A stretch of DNA of 64,000 nucleotides from Notamacropus eugenii (Eukaryota; Chordata; Mammalia; Diprotodontia; Macropodidae): contig NC_092874.1 of the NCBI RefSeq assembly GCF_028372415.1, positions 333,144,651 to 333,208,650 on the forward strand, given 5' to 3'. Positions 1 through 11,342 of this stretch are shown here, in pieces (position 1 is the stretch's first letter; each line of letters begins with the position of its first letter). The notes under the pieces are model-generated. The model had not been told where the DNA came from. It saw only the letters and a list, made by a program, of their open reading frames with translations, and made no database searches. Both the position numbers and the translations under genes were made by a program.

Positions 1-816
1 TTCCCTTCTTTATTATGAATGGTGAATTATTAAATAATCATCCATCTGGACTTTGTTACCAAATGAAGGAGTTGAAATGGGTGGGGGAAACAGAGGAATA
101 CCTTCTTTCTCATTTTTAAACTCCTAGCACTCATACAAATAGACTTGAATCAAGTGGCTATGATGGTGAGTGGCCTTAATTTACCTCCCTGTTTCTTTTC
201 TACTTCCCATTCCTTTGAGTGAGACAGGAGGAGCAGGATGAGAAGGCATGTGAACTTGGTAATGGTGAAAGACCACATTTCCTCAGATGCCATGGACCGC
301 AGTCTGGTGCTACAGGGGACAGTAGGATGACAAGGAGGCTTCCTCATGGCCTGAGGATGAGAAGAGCTACCCCACGAAGACTGGTGATCTGAGCAGAGAT
401 TCTGATGCCATCTTCAAGAAGTTTCAAATCTGTCTTTTAACTGCAAAGAAAATTCATACAGACTTTCCTTAATGGATTTGTGAGAATTTGGAAGAAATCA
501 TTGAGACTGAGGGAAAGGAGGGAAAAAAAGGTTGCCTAAAAATCCCTATCCCTTAGAAGAATGCTGGCAGAGTAGCAAGCATTGGGTAAAGAGCTAGTCT
601 GGGAGATAGAAAATTGCAGGGCAGATGGTAATCTCCAGTGGTGGAGAGAATTTTTCCCTAGGTGGATGAAATCACAGATTCATTGCAAAAAAGAAAAAGA
701 AAAATGCCTATGAAATTGAGGGGTAAAGGGCAAAGTTCAAGGCTAAGGAAGGAGTCATCAAACTGGGGAAATACTGTCAGTGAAAAGTTAATTTAGCTTG
801 TGATTACCTCCACAAG

Positions 817-1010
817 ATTGTTGTTGTCTGCTTTTTGTTCTCGAAAGGCCCATGACATCATGGAGGTGATGCCCTGACATGCAAGTGAATTGGATTTAAG
901 TGAGGGATGGATGTGCAAGATCACCAGCCTCACTTTTACCTCCAGAGCCAAGGCCCACAATTCCAAAGGATTGGTCAACTTGATGGGTTTGAGGAAGGAC
1001 TTCAGGGTTG
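817..1010 (-). mobile_element. RTE-tailed SINE
   Basis: Read on the minus strand, this stretch has the SINE body (cctccagaggtaaaagtgaggctggtg-like, then cacttaaatccaattcactt) followed by a tail resembling gaacaaaaagcagacaacaac. The same body and tail recur at 1,663-1,850 and 37,330-37,480, and the tail resembles the end of the RTE-like element at 59,195-59,222. It contains no protein-coding capacity; short open frames across it are incidental. Confidence 0.75.
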
Positions 1011-1017
1011 TTCTTAT

Positions 1018-1330
1018 TCACTTTTCTTTGATAATTCATGAAGTTGAACTTTTTTTCAAATGATTTGTCACAATTTGTAGTTTTTCCTTTGTAAATTATC
1101 TGATACATCCATTGACCATTTGTCCATTAGACACTTTAAGGTTGAATCAATTCCTTATAAATTGTGAATGTTATGCTTTTATCTGATGCATTAATCACAC
1201 ATATTTTGCTTCCTCTACCCCAAGTCCATCAGTTGCTTTTTAAAAACTTCTTAATTGTGTTTATTTTTTGCTATAAAGAATGCTTATAAAAAAAATAAAA
1301 TATTTAAAAAAATAATTTTTATTTTCATAC
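1018..1330 (-). mobile_element. L1 3' region fragment (ORF2 end)
   Basis: The plus strand carries the T-rich complement of the L1 ORF2 C-terminal region: a ccatttgtccatt block, then a ttccttataaatt block, then a tatctgatgcatt block, in the same order as in other L1 3' ends. It is short and heavily diverged, so only the order of blocks supports the call. AT-rich sequence without other features continues to about 1,460. Confidence 0.5.
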
Positions 1331-1662
1331 TGTTAAATCCCTCTATTTCATAGTTGATAATTTCCTCCATATGGTTAATACATATTAATTTATCTTTTTC
1401 ATGCTGTAATAAATGTAATATTTAGTTTTCTTTTTTTTTAATGTTTAACTTGTTAAACATTCCCTTTGAAGTTTATTATGGTGTGCCCTATAATAACAAT
1501 ACATGCAGAATGTTTGATGTACATTGTATTATTTGAGTTTCATAACAAATCTGTTACTAAATATATTATTCTCCACTTAGAGATAAGGAAACTAAGGAGC
1601 AGAGCATTTTATCTGATCCTGGAGATAATAGAAAACCACTGCCATTTAGGGGGTGGCATGTG

Positions 1663-1850
1663 ACCATCTCCAGTCATCTTGACCTATACCTTGGCATTGG
1701 ACCCAGATGTCTCTGGAGGAGAAAGTGAGGCTGGTGACTTTGCACAGTCCTCCCTCACTTAAATCCAATTCACTTGCAATTCATGGTATCACCTCCCAGA
1801 TGTCATGGTCCTCTTTGAGAATGAAGGACAAACAATACCAACAAAGAGGT
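1663..1850 (+). mobile_element. RTE-tailed SINE
   Basis: This copy reads forward: ccagatgtctctggaggag, gtgaggctggtgact, cacttaaatccaattcactt, then tgatgtcatggtcctctttg-like sequence and gaatgaaggacaaacaa at the 3' end. The 60-base body also occurs inside the RTE-like LINE at 58,418-58,480, and the tail matches the LINE 3' end, so the SINE looks like an internally deleted LINE derivative. Confidence 0.8.
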
Positions 1851-2530
1851 GGCATGGTCAGATTTCCACTTGAGGAAAATCACTTTAGTAGCTGAATGGA
1901 AGACAGTCAAATTAACAAATAATTAAAGCACGACACAAATACTTAAAAGATGAATAGACCCATTTCCAACCTGCTCTCTAAGTCACTCATTCAAGATGTA
2001 TACCTTCTTGCCAGCCTGGCATACATAGTTTATTCTCCTGTTGGTGAATCACTTCTGGACAGTTGTGGTTGCAAGGAGCACTAGCTGGGAAATTCCAGGT
2101 CCTCCTGGACTCCCAAATTAGCCACCAGCCTCCAAAAGCCCATCTCTCATGACTGCTGTTTGGTTACATGTGTCCAGGGAAGACTCTAGTCTTGGCTTAC
2201 CTAGTTGGTCGGTACATGTGTTAGCTGCTCTCTTTAAGTAGCTACCATAGCTACAATGTAGGTGAAGGAATCATGCACCCCTCCTGGGAAGTCTAAAGGA
2301 ACCCCAGTGTACACAACAGACAGAAAGAGAGAGATAGTATGAGTTGAATGACTCTTCCTGTTCAGGGGCCAATCCTCTTAACTACATCCTCCCCTTCCAT
2401 GGTGGAAGATGTAAATATGGGGAACAAATTAGAAACAACTGGTCAAACGTACTTTTATCAAAGATTCCACTGGGCAGGACCAGAGGAAAGGCCTATGCCC
2501 ATGAATTCTCCATGGGATGGTCATTGTTAT
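1850..2530. other. Stretch with no recognised feature
   Basis: About 680 bases with no repeat that I could place. Two overlapping open frames of about 70 codons at 2,344-2,569 run into each other's frames and show no recognisable motif, so I do not call a gene. Confidence 0.4.
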
Positions 2531-2675
2531 ATTATATATGTATATGTTGTCTCTCTTGATAGAATGTAAATTCCTCCAGGGCAGAGACTGTTTCATTTGT
2601 TTTTATATCTGTGTTGACTAACACCTGGCCTGACACATAATAGATACTAACAAATCTTTGTTGATTTATTAATTC
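2530..2675 (+). mobile_element. L2 3' tail
   Basis: Typical L2 3' end on the plus strand: a tagaatgtaaattcctcc block, gggcagagactgtttcat, then acctggcctgacacataata and a final caaatctttgttga stretch. Only the untranslated 3' end is present, as is usual for 5'-truncated LINE copies. Confidence 0.75.
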
Positions 2676-2814
2676 TGCTCCATAAAATTTTATAAGCAAA
2701 TTTTTATCTTAAGCTGATGTTACTCTTAAGGGCTTATCTTCTTGGCAAGTAAGTCAAGTATCTGCTTACTTAGTGTCTTTTGGTTTCCTTTGGTATGGCA
2801 ATTAAAATAGGTTG

Positions 2815-3006
2815 AATCATAGGTTGGAAGACTCATCAAGAACTAGAAGCACTCCAGAGGTAAACTAGTTTGGACTCATTTTACATTTTCTCATCTTACA
2901 GTTGAGGAAACTGAGACTTGTGATGATTCAATGATTTTCCCAATAGCAGAGGCAAGATATGAACTCATCTTCTCTGACTGTAAAGCCAGTGCTCTTTCTA
3001 CCAATA
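2815..3006 (-). mobile_element. MIR-type SINE, old copy
   Basis: The plus strand shows the complement of a MIR: a gaatcataggttggaag block, a cttacagttgaggaaactga core, then ggcaagatatgaactca and gccagtgctctttctacc. Divergence from the young CORE-SINEs elsewhere is high, which fits an ancient mammalian MIR. Confidence 0.6.
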
Positions 3007-3059
3007 ATATTGATCCTGAACCTCATTGTGAGAAGTCCAGATGTACTGCCTTTTATCAT

Positions 3060-3800
3060 TCCCCCAGGGTTCTCCCCCTTAGGGGACTTTCAGGTCTCTA
3101 GGCTCTCTGCAAATAGCTCCAGCCCTCATTGATGGTGTTCCCCTAAGTATAGGGGGAAGACTGCACTCCATTTCCATTTAGCTCCATTTAGCTTTTACAA
3201 AGGGATATTTAGTTCAAAAGATATAATAACAAATATACAAATATATTCCTCCAACACATGGGAAGCATAAGGTCTCTCTCCTTGCACCACCTCAGTCTCT
3301 GGGGCAGGAAAGGGAGAGGATTTAGTTCATAGCTTACTTGTCTCAGTTCCTAAAGAGCACAGTTCCAGTTCCAAGTCTGGCAAGGTTTCTTCTGGCTAGC
3401 TGCACCATCTTCCCTAGAATCCTGCCTCCAGCTCCCAGGGCTTGTGGGGATCACCGTAAGCACCTAAAAGCTTAGGATAAACAACATAGACTAGAGACCC
3501 CAGATGTATTTTTCAGAGCTGAATTGAAGAAAGAGAGCAGTGGTAGGAAGTTCTTCCTCTCTCACCTGTTCAATTCATGGTGCCTGCACTGAGGATGAAA
3601 TGTGATCTTCACCCCCTGGATGGAGAGCAGAAAGGAGAGACAGAGAGGGACAGTCTTAGTCTCCTCAGTTTTAAAGCCTGAGTTTGTTCTGACTATTCAG
3701 CCAATCAAAGGCTCTACTCACTTGTGTGATAGGGAATGCAGAAGCCTCCATGTCTGAGGCAATCTGGACCCTCTAGATATCTCCATGTTAGGCATGCCTA
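3060..3800. other. Unclassified sequence, possibly LTR-derived
   Basis: No SINE or LINE blocks are visible. A 25-base AT-rich segment near 3,180-3,210 (agcttttacaaagggatatt) resembles one at 8,765-8,790 (agcttttataaagagatgat), suggesting that both belong to one interspersed family. A CCAAT-like motif lies near 3,700. I could not define terminal TG/CA ends, so the LTR suggestion is weak. From 3,800 to 4,320 nothing is recognised. Confidence 0.25.
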
Positions 3801-4327
3801 GACAAGGTTGCATTATATTTCATTAGTCAAGTTTCTATATTTGTAATTGATGTCTATGTAATTTCTTCTGCCCACATTCCATTTTTCCTAATCAGTAAGT
3901 CATTTAAATATATCAGTTTTTTAATTGTACCACATATCTTTGTTTAAAAATGATAAATCACCTTTAACAAATTGGTAACAAAATTATCTTGTTTTTATCA
4001 TGTCTCCATCCGTTTCACTATATTTTCTCTTTTTTTATCATTGCTATTTAATGATCATTTAGATATTTTTAGTAATTACATTTGGTGTTCTGTTTTCTCT
4101 AAGCTTATTTTTCATCAAATGAGGAGGAAATGATTTGTTATTTGGTCTGGGATTCTCACCCTTGTTATTATTTTGCAAATGGAACTAGACATTGGAAGTG
4201 AGCCCTTTCTTCTTGGGGTCTGAGTCACACGGCTGCTGCTGCTCCTGGCCTCTAGATTAATTTCTTTCTCAGTCTACTTCCCAGGGTCAGCACAGAGTAT
4301 AAATAGATCTAAGAGGCATATGTATGT

Positions 4328-4585
4328 AGTTGTCATTCCGTCTTTTCAGTCATGTCCAACTCTCTGTGGCCCCATTTGGGATTTTATTGGCAAAGCCACT
4401 GGTGTGGTTTGCCCTTTCTTTGTCCAGCTCATTTCAGAGATGAGGAAACTGAGGCAAAGTCAAGAGACTTTCCCAAGGTCACACAACTGGTAAGTGTCTG
4501 AGACCAGATTTGAATTCAGGAATATCAGTCTTTCTGACTCCAGGCCTGGCGCTCAATCCACTGCACCACCTAGTTGCCCATCATC
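4328..4585 (-). mobile_element. Full-length CORE-type SINE
   Basis: The complement of the SINE 3' end (gtcatgtccaactctctgtg) is followed by the core (agatgaggaaactgaggcaa, ggtcacacaactggtaagtg) and the tRNA-like head (tccactgcaccacctagttgc). Both ends of the family are present. It adjoins the L2 remnant that starts at 4,590. Confidence 0.88.
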
Positions 4586-4589
4586 TTCA

Positions 4590-5560
4590 TAGAGATGATA
4601 ATTGAAACCATGGGAAATGATGAGATCACCAAGTGAAATAGTGTAGAAGGAGGAGAGAACCCAGAACAAAGCCTTGGGGAAACCTCACAATTAGTGGGCA
4701 GAACATGGATTAAGATCCAATAAAGAACTGGTCAAACAGGTAGGAGGGGAAGCAGGAGAGAACATTTGTCAGGAAAACCTAGAGAAAAGAGTATCTGGAA
4801 GAGAGAGGACCATTGACAGCCAAAGGCTGCAGAGAGGTGAAGAAGAATTTTAGTCTGGGTAATTAAGAGTTAATTAGTAATTTTGGAGAGAGCAGTTTTC
4901 AAGTGAATGATGAGGTCAGGAGACAGACTGTAAAGAATGAAAAGGAGAGTGGAAGAACGAAAGTGGAATCAAACATCATAATCTCAAAGAATTTAGTTAC
5001 AACAGGGAGGAGAGATGTACAATGATAGCTGCCAGGGATGGATGAATCTAGTGAGGACTTTCTGAAGACGGGGAAAACATAGGCATGTTTGTAGGCAGAA
5101 GGGAAGCAGAGGGTAGACAAGGAGACTGAAGATTAGTGAGAGAATAGGGATGATAGAGGGCACTGGAGAAGACAGGATAGAATAGAATCCCTGTGCTTGC
5201 GGAGGGGTTTACCTTGGTAAGGAGAAGGACCATCTCTCAAGGTGAAACAAGTGTAAAGGAATAGAGAGGCAGAAGCCATCTGAATAATGTGTATGAATAG
5301 ACATGTCCCCAAGTATGAGGACAGGAGTAGGGGAGGAAAGACCATGAATCAAACACTGAACTCATTGAGAAGGAAAGAGAAACTCCAGGGGGTCTCTAGT
5401 ACCAGTTGCCAGAATCTTGATTGGGTGGTAGATATGGATTTAATGAACCTCAAAGGAGGAAAGGTTACTGAGTAAAGGAGGAGAACCTGGACTGGGGAAA
5501 AAGGAGTGTTCCAACTCTTCTTCTTCAACCCATGAATTGGAAGGAATGAGCGAAAGCTGA
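4590..5560 (-). mobile_element. L2 reverse-transcriptase remnant
   Basis: On the minus strand this encodes pieces of the L2 (CR1-clade) ORF. A block near 4,670 translates to a decayed form of the conserved G-V-P-Q-G-S-V motif (readable as FPQGFV). A segment at 4,990-5,060 gives RKSSLDSSIPGSYHCTSLLP, matching the usual KPSLDPSSPASYRPISLLP pattern upstream of the polymerase core. Frames are broken repeatedly, so no product is expected. CORE-SINEs flank it on both sides (4,328-4,585 and 5,583-5,832). Confidence 0.75.
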
Positions 5561-5582
5561 AGAGCCATAGGCTGCTAATTTT

Positions 5583-5832
5583 TGTTTAATTGTTTTACAA
5601 TCATGTCCAACTTCTCGTGACACCATCTTTTTTTTGGCAGAAATACTTGAGTGGTTTGCCATGTCCTTCTCTAGTTCATTTTGCAGATGAGGAAACTGAG
5701 GCAAAAAGGGTTATGTGACTCGTTCAGCGTCACATAGCTAATAGGTATCAGAGGCCAGATTTGAACTCAGGAAGATGAGTCTTTCTAACTCCAGACCCAG
5801 CATTCTATCCACTGCACCACTTAGCTGTCCCT
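5583..5832 (-). mobile_element. Full-length CORE-type SINE
   Basis: The order is 3' end complement (caatcatgtccaacttctcg), CORE block (gatgaggaaactgaggcaaa, cgtcacatagctaataggta), then head complement (tccactgcaccacttagctg). An eight-T run sits where other copies read gggttttcttgg, a likely replication slippage change. Confidence 0.87.
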
Positions 5833-5849
5833 AGGCTGACAGTAGAGTT

Positions 5850-5995
5850 AGTGAATTCATAGATGGTTGAACAACTCTATCCAAAGAGTTCTGATTAATG
5901 GATCAGTTATTTCCAAATTTCAAGGGAAGTTTCTAACAATATGTGACACTGTTTCCCCTATGGTTCTTATCCCAACTTTTTTAACTGTTCCTTTT
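5850..5995 (+). mobile_element. CR1/L3 reverse-transcriptase scrap
   Basis: Forward translation gives NNSIQRVLINGS followed by a degraded stretch, which matches the CR1/L3 polymerase pattern 'S-x-Q-R-V-x-x-N-G-S' that precedes the VPQGSVLGP motif. Only about 45 codons are recognisable and the downstream motif is lost. Confidence 0.45.
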
Positions 5996-6059
5996 CAATA
6001 TCCTCTGTTGCGTTTTCAACTAGGTCATACCTAGTCTCCCAAACCTCTATCTTAGACTA

Positions 6060-6590
6060 TTTTCTTTTTTTTTTCTTCTCAGTACTATCTCATTTGGTAA
6101 TCTCATCAATTCTCGTGGGCTCAATTACCATGTCTAGATAGATGATCCCCAGATTCATGTATCTGAGCCTTAGTCTCTCTCTTGAGCTCCAGTTCCACAT
6201 TAACAGCTGCCTTTTGGATGTGTCAAACTGGATGTCTAACTCAATATATTCAAAACTGAGCTCATCATCTTTCCCTCAAAACTATCTCATCATCCCAACT
6301 TTCCTATTACTATCCAAGATACCACCATCCTCTCATTCCCCCAGGTTCTCCAACTCAGTGTCATTCTTGACTTCTCAATCTTACTTTCCCTACATAGCCA
6401 GTCTATTGTCAGATCCCTTTGTGTCTCCAGAATACATTCCTCCCCTCCACTCACACAGCTACTATTCTCACAGAGACCCCACTCCTTTCTCACTCAGACT
6501 ATTGTAGTAATCTTCTAATTGGTTGTCCTGTCTAAAGTCTCTCCTGACTTTAATTCATTCCTCCACCCAACTACCAAAATGGGCATTTTG
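6060..6590 (+). mobile_element. L2 polymerase fragment, first of two L2 copies
   Basis: Forward translation near 6,095-6,165 reads GNLINSRGLNYHV-stop-IDDPQIHVSE, the L2 motif normally written GDLI...NYHLYADDTQIYLS; the catalytic DD is kept but a TAG precedes it. It continues through the SNWMSN and LSSSSFPQN region to a gtaatcttctaattggttgt block. The second L2 copy begins at 6,592 by repeating an earlier part of the same element, so two insertions or a duplication lie side by side. Confidence 0.8.
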
Positions 6591-6721
6591 AATTAGATGT
6601 CTCCTAGACACCTTAAACTCAACATGTCCAAGACTGAACTCATTTTCTTACCACCCCTACCCCCAAACCCTCTTCCTAACCTAGTCATTGCTGCTAAGGG
6701 TAACACTACCCTCTCAAACAG

Positions 6722-6962
6722 GTTAGGTAGGTAGACAGAGCACTGGGCCTGGAGTCAGGAAGAAGTGAATTCAAATCTGACTTCAGATATTTTCTAGCTG
6801 TGTGACCCTAGGCAAGTCACTTAACCTTGTTGCCTCAGTTTCCTCATCTATAAAATGATCTGGAGAAGGAAATGTCTAAACCACTCTAGTAACTTTATGA
6901 AGAAGACCCCAAGTTGGGTTACAAAGAGTCAGACAAGACTAAAATGACTGAACAACAACAAA
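6722..6962 (+). mobile_element. CORE-type SINE nested in L2
   Basis: Head ggtaggtagacagagcactg, middle gagtcaggaagaagtgaatt, core ctgtgtgaccctaggcaagt and 3' end gactgaacaacaacaaaag are all present in forward order. It interrupts the L2 between 6,720 and 6,975, so it is younger than the L2. Confidence 0.88.
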
Positions 6963-7049
6963 AGAAAGACTTCTCAGTAACTCAGCCTCTCATCCCAGAT
7001 CTTACCCTTCACTCGTCATTCTCTCTCACCCCTGCCCCATATGTAATCT

Positions 7050-7165
7050 GTTGTCTCTCCCTTCAGAATGTGAGTTCCTTGAAGGAAGGGAGCCATCTTT
7101 TTGCCCTTCTTTATATCTCTAGCACCCTTTGTATCCTGGCACCCCTTAATAAATGCTTGTTGATT
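7050..7165 (+). mobile_element. L2-type 3' tail inserted in L2
   Basis: A complete 3'-tail sequence (agaatgtgagttccttgaag ... aataaatgcttgttgattga) sits in the middle of the older L2 ORF. The host reads catatgtaatctgttg on the left and resumes at tggccaagccttgtagattc on the right. The short repeat ctgttg/ctgtgg flanks it and may be a worn target-site duplication. Confidence 0.6.
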
Positions 7166-7771
7166 GACTGACTCACTGTGGCCAAGCCTTGTAGATTCTA
7201 CCTTCACATTATCTCTTACCTATGTTCCCTTATCTCCTTTGACAACTCAACGTAGTTGGCCCTCATCAACTCACACTTAAACTATGGCCAATGGTGCATG
7301 GTCATTTGCTTGACTTCCTTAACACATCTTTCTTCACTTCAATCTATCCTCCATCTGGCTATCAAAGTGATCTTCCTGAAGTGCAGATTTCACCATGTCA
7401 CCCTTACTCCGGCATTATTCAATAATTCCTATGACTTCCTATTACTTCTAGGATCAAATTTAAAATCCTCTATTTAGTTTTTTAAGTCCTTTGTAACCTT
7501 TCCAGTCTTAAGAGACCTCACACCTCTTCATATACTTTGCAACCTAGTGTCACTGCCCTTCTTAATGTTGTTCAAAAAAAGATACTCCATGTCCCAACTC
7601 AGCATTTTCCTTGACTGTGCCTCATGCCTGGAATCTTTTCCTTCTCATGTTCATCTCCTAGCCTTCTTGACTTCCTTCAAGATCCAGCTAAAATCCTACC
7701 TTTTGCAAAAAGCCTACTTTCCTCTGAGATTTTCTTGCTTATGCCTTGTTTGTACATAGTTGTTTGCAAAG

Positions 7772-7986
7772 GGGTAGGTCGGTGGCACAGTGGATAGTAT
7801 CTAGCCTGGAGTCAGAAAGACTTCAGTTCGAATCTGACCTTGGATACTAGCTCTATTATCTTGGGCAAGTCACTTAACCTCAGTTTTATCATCTATAAGT
7901 TGGGGATAATAATAGTACAAGTCTCACAGGGTTGTTGTGAGGATGAAATGAAATGATATTTATAAAGTGGTTAGCACAATGGCTTA
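7772..7986 (+). mobile_element. MIR-type SINE
   Basis: Forward head (ggtcggtggcacagtggata), body (gagtcagaaagacttcagtt), core (ttgggcaagtcacttaacct) and a MIR-like 3' half (tcacagggttgttgtgagga, ttataaagtggttagcacaa). The 3' half differs from the ctgaacaacaacaa-ending SINEs, so this is a different subfamily. Confidence 0.8.
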
Positions 7987-8067
7987 GTTGAAACCTTTCC
8001 TGCACCTTCTTTGTCCGAAGTCCCCTTACACAAATTTGTGTACAGGAACAAACAAGATTGTAATCAT

Positions 8068-8411
8068 GACACAGGATCAGGCTATTGCTGCCAGAAGCTA
8101 CAGAAAGCTTATTCGTAAGAAATCCAGACTTACTGATTAATGTAGACTACACAAGAAAATATGAGAAACTGCAACTTATCGTTGTGGGCTGTAAAAGCGT
8201 AGCACCTTGCGGAGAGATGACGGTGCGGAATGAGACATTTTCGGACAGTGCCTACGTGTTGATTTGTCCTGCTTCAACGTATTTATTTGTTACCAGGTAG
8301 ATCTTCTATTCTGGGAGGTGGGAGGGATTTGTAGACAGTGACAGTGATGAAGAAAAAATGAGATTAAAAAAAACATCCAGTGTCAATGAAACATTAAAAA
8401 ACACACGTTAA
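8068..8411 (+). pseudogene. Unrecognised open frame with one in-frame stop
   Basis: After a TGA at 8,065-8,067 the frame stays open for 77 codons to a TAG at 8,298-8,300, then runs in the same frame for another 36 codons to TAA at 8,409-8,411. The N-terminal half contains LLINVDYTRKYEKLQLIV and VAPCGEMTVRNETFSDSAY; the part after the stop has an acidic patch, DSDSDEEK, followed by a lysine-rich tail. The only ATG in the first half is at 8,218. I do not recognise the family. The stretch is locally richer in CpG than its surroundings. It may be a decayed processed gene, a domesticated or dead transposon piece, or chance; no splice or promoter context is evident. The frame-consistent restart after the stop is the main reason to list it. 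Confidence 0.3.
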
Positions 8412-8519
8412 AGAGTCCAGGAGGGGACATAAGCAGAGTAGTTGGTTTACTATGCTATTAATTTAATACATACTTTTTAAAGAAAACAAACTATATGATA
8501 ACAGAAGTTCTTGCTTGTG

Positions 8520-9120
8520 TAGCCCATATAAAATCTGAGGGTACTTCTCCCAACTACCAGTAAGTCAGATCCCCAGACAGCAGCTACATCTGTTCCTTGG
8601 GCTTCTAGAGAATGCCCCTGAGGGATTATGGCATTTTTAAAGTGCTGTTGGCTCAAGCCTTAATTCCAATGTGTTCTCCTTTATATTAATTGCCAGTTAC
8701 ATCCTATATCATTGATTGACCCAGTAATTAATTCCTCAATACTATCTAACCAATTAGCACCCATTAGCTTTTATAAAGAGATGATTATTTACACAAAGCA
8801 GGCAGGAGGGATAGAAAGGATATACTTACATCGCTTCCAGGATCATGAAAGAAAAGCTAAAAAAAAAAAAAAAAAAAAGAACTGATCCTTGACTCATTCT
8901 CCTGTTTTCTATTTCCTTAATTTCTTTTACCAGTTTCTTCACCAGGCACTTCCTGATCACCAAAGGTCACTCCATTCCCACACTTGATAATACCTCCAAG
9001 GAGGAAAAGGAAAGGAACAGAGAGAAGGGAGAAAGGTCACGAATCATCTGATACTTACTATTTCTCTTTAGAAGGTTAGGGATAGGGTTATCTGAAACTC
9101 AGCTATGCTGAGTATACAGC
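8520..9120. other. Unclassified sequence, possibly LTR-derived
   Basis: Contains a TATA-like block (cttttataaagag near 8,769) and shares a short segment with 3,180-3,210. A run of about 19 A lies at 8,860-8,878. There are no clear TG/CA ends or poly(A) signal at the spacing seen in the better LTR candidates. The stretch from 9,120 to 9,980 holds nothing that I recognise. Confidence 0.25.
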
Positions 9121-9983
9121 TCAGTCCAGTGAATTCCATGAAGTAGTCACATTATTTGGAGTCACACTGTATATTGGGCTGAAACCAATTGTTGTTTTTC
9201 ATATATAAATTATACTTCAACAAATAGTGCAAATTGCAATATTATGACTACTTCCAAAGATTACTTATTTGTATTAATCTGAATTTAGCTGCTCTAAAAC
9301 ACCCACCAGGATCTTTGATAGCTTCAGTCTGCACACCATGAGTGTCCCCATAAACTGACTCTAATAAAAGAAAATATGTTTTAAAAAATTGTGGCTAGAG
9401 CAAAACCTGGACAAGCAGTCTATCAACATATCAAACAAGAGTGTAAAAAGAAAGGAAATTATTAATTTGTTCTTGGGCACATTTTCTAACTCATTTGAGA
9501 TCTCCCTAGCTCCAAAGAGCCTTTATTAACTTGAAGAAGGTTCTAATACGGATAATGTGACATCAGTTACAGCGAGCATGGACATAACAAAGGGAACTCT
9601 CTTTCCCTAAACTCAGACCTAAAAATGGAGTATTTTGTGTCATTACAGAGATGATTTGCTATGCAGTCACTTCATGAAGTCCATTTTTTTTCCTCTAGGG
9701 CTGACACATTGAGACGATTGCTTCTTTGTTCAGTTCTGTTTTCTTTCCAGTTTCCATTCTGTGACCTTTTTTACTTCTAGTTTTACCATCACAACCCCAA
9801 CAACTCCAAAGTAAATCATAGGTAGAACCAAGAAAAGGCATTTATGCACCCCAGGCATGGTTTGAACTTTGACCTATGTGATATTTGTCTCCCGGGGCAC
9901 TGAACCTTTTTAACTAGGGGAACATTCAAATTGACATATTACAGAAGTGCTTATACTGTATGGAGAGAGGGATTCTTGGGCAT

Positions 9984-10200
9984 TAAAAATAGGTGGCAAA
10001 GAAGATAGAGTACTGGCCTGGAGTCAGAAAGACCTGAATTCAAATTGGCCTCAGATACTGGGCAAATCACTTTATCTCTGCTGCCTCAGTTTCTTCATAA
10101 TAACGTTTACCTCTCATGATTGTTGTGAAGATAAAATGAAATGTTATTTTTAAACTGCTTAGGAATTTCAAAGTGTTATATAAATGATATTTATTATTGT
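9984..10200 (+). mobile_element. MIR-type SINE
   Basis: Forward blocks aggtggcaaagaagatagag, gagtcagaaagacctgaatt, gggcaaatcactttatctct and a MIR-like 3' half (tgattgttgtgaagataaaa, tgttatataaatgatattta). It lacks the tactagctgtgtgac segment through a small internal deletion after cctcagatact. From 10,200 to 10,740 nothing is recognised. Confidence 0.75.
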
Positions 10201-11090
10201 AAAAATCCTGAAAGATTATGACTTCACTAGCATGAAGAATTACTTCTATTGGAATTCCCTATATATGATTTAACAGTAAGTTCTGGGGAATTATCTGAAA
10301 ATAAAAAAGGTGCCTCTCAGCATTTCATCTTCTAACTGAACTGCCTCTGATATTTGAAATATATAGGCTATTATCCTTTCTACGTTGCAACTTTCCCCAT
10401 CATGGTTTCAATATATCATGAGTCGGCATAAGAAATTAAATGAGAAATTTTGGAAGTTTTGCAGAAGCTGCCGACAACACACAAAGTCTTGTAGATGACA
10501 CAGAAAAAAGTTTAGAAACTCAGAAATGCATAAAATATGTGCTTAGTATTGTATAATATCAACATAGTTTATCTTTTTAATACCATAATAATTTAGATTT
10601 CTTCTCTGATACAAAGGGAGGGCCAAAAAATTTTAGGCAGATTTTCAAGATCAAGGGGGTACCAGGACCCTAATGCCCATGATATGGAAGGGATTATGGC
10701 AGATTTGTCTGAAGTAGTACTAAGAAGTGTCCCCCTCCAGTTGTGTGATACTGTATGGTACCAACCTCATCAATCAACCAGAACTCACTCTCCAAAGTTA
10801 CTAGTGATCTCTTAATAGCCAAATCTAACAGCCTTTTCTTAATCCTTGTTCTTCTTGACCTCTCCACAGCATGTGGATCCCCTCTTTCTGAATATTCTCT
10901 CCTTTCTGTTTTCATGACTTTCCTGGTTCTCTCCGTGGTCCAACTGTTCTTCATTCTCCTTTGTTGGTTCTTTATCCATGTGACACCTTCTAAAAGTAGG
11001 TGACTTGGTCTCACCAACTCCCATGGTTCAGTTATTTTTATGCAGCAGATTAGCCCTCTTGTTTCTGCTGAGCTACAATCACACCTGTGG

Positions 11091-11342
11091 GGCAGCTAGG
11101 TGGCACAGTGGATAGAGCACTGGGCTTGGAATCAGCAAGACTTATCTTTATGAGTTCAAATACAGCCTCTGACATTTACTAGCTGTGTGACTCTGGGCAA
11201 GTCACTTAACCCTGCTTGTGTGCTCTTCTTAAAATGAGCTGGAGAAGAAAATGGCAGACTTCTTTAGTATCTTTGCCAAGAAAATCACAAAATGAGGTCA
11301 CAAGGAGTCAGATGTGATTTACATGATGCAAGAACACAATCA
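11091..11342 (+). mobile_element. CORE-type SINE nested in L2
   Basis: The head ggggcagctaggtggcacag is nearly intact, followed by ggatagagcactgggcttgg, gctgtgtgactctgggcaag and gtcacaaggagtcagatgtg. It carries a short insertion (tctttat) in the middle block. Confidence 0.9.

Larger units (their letters stand above)
6592..7770 (+). mobile_element. L2 C-terminal ORF and 3' end, interrupted
   Basis: Blocks in L2 order are present: ccttaaactcaacatgtcca (6,606), ttctctctcacccctgcccc (7,020), tgtagattctaccttcacat (7,189), ctcatcaactcacacttaaa (7,263), aaagtgatcttcctgaagtg (7,363) and cttccttcaagatccagcta (7,671). A CORE-SINE splits it at 6,722-6,962, and a separate L2 3' tail splits it at 7,050-7,165. 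Stops and frameshifts are frequent; short open frames here are parts of the dead L2 protein. Confidence 0.85.

Noticed and set aside
11091..11170. tRNA gene candidates at SINE heads
   Set aside because: The tRNA-like segments are always followed by the SINE core and are diverged. No free-standing cloverleaf with intact arms was seen.
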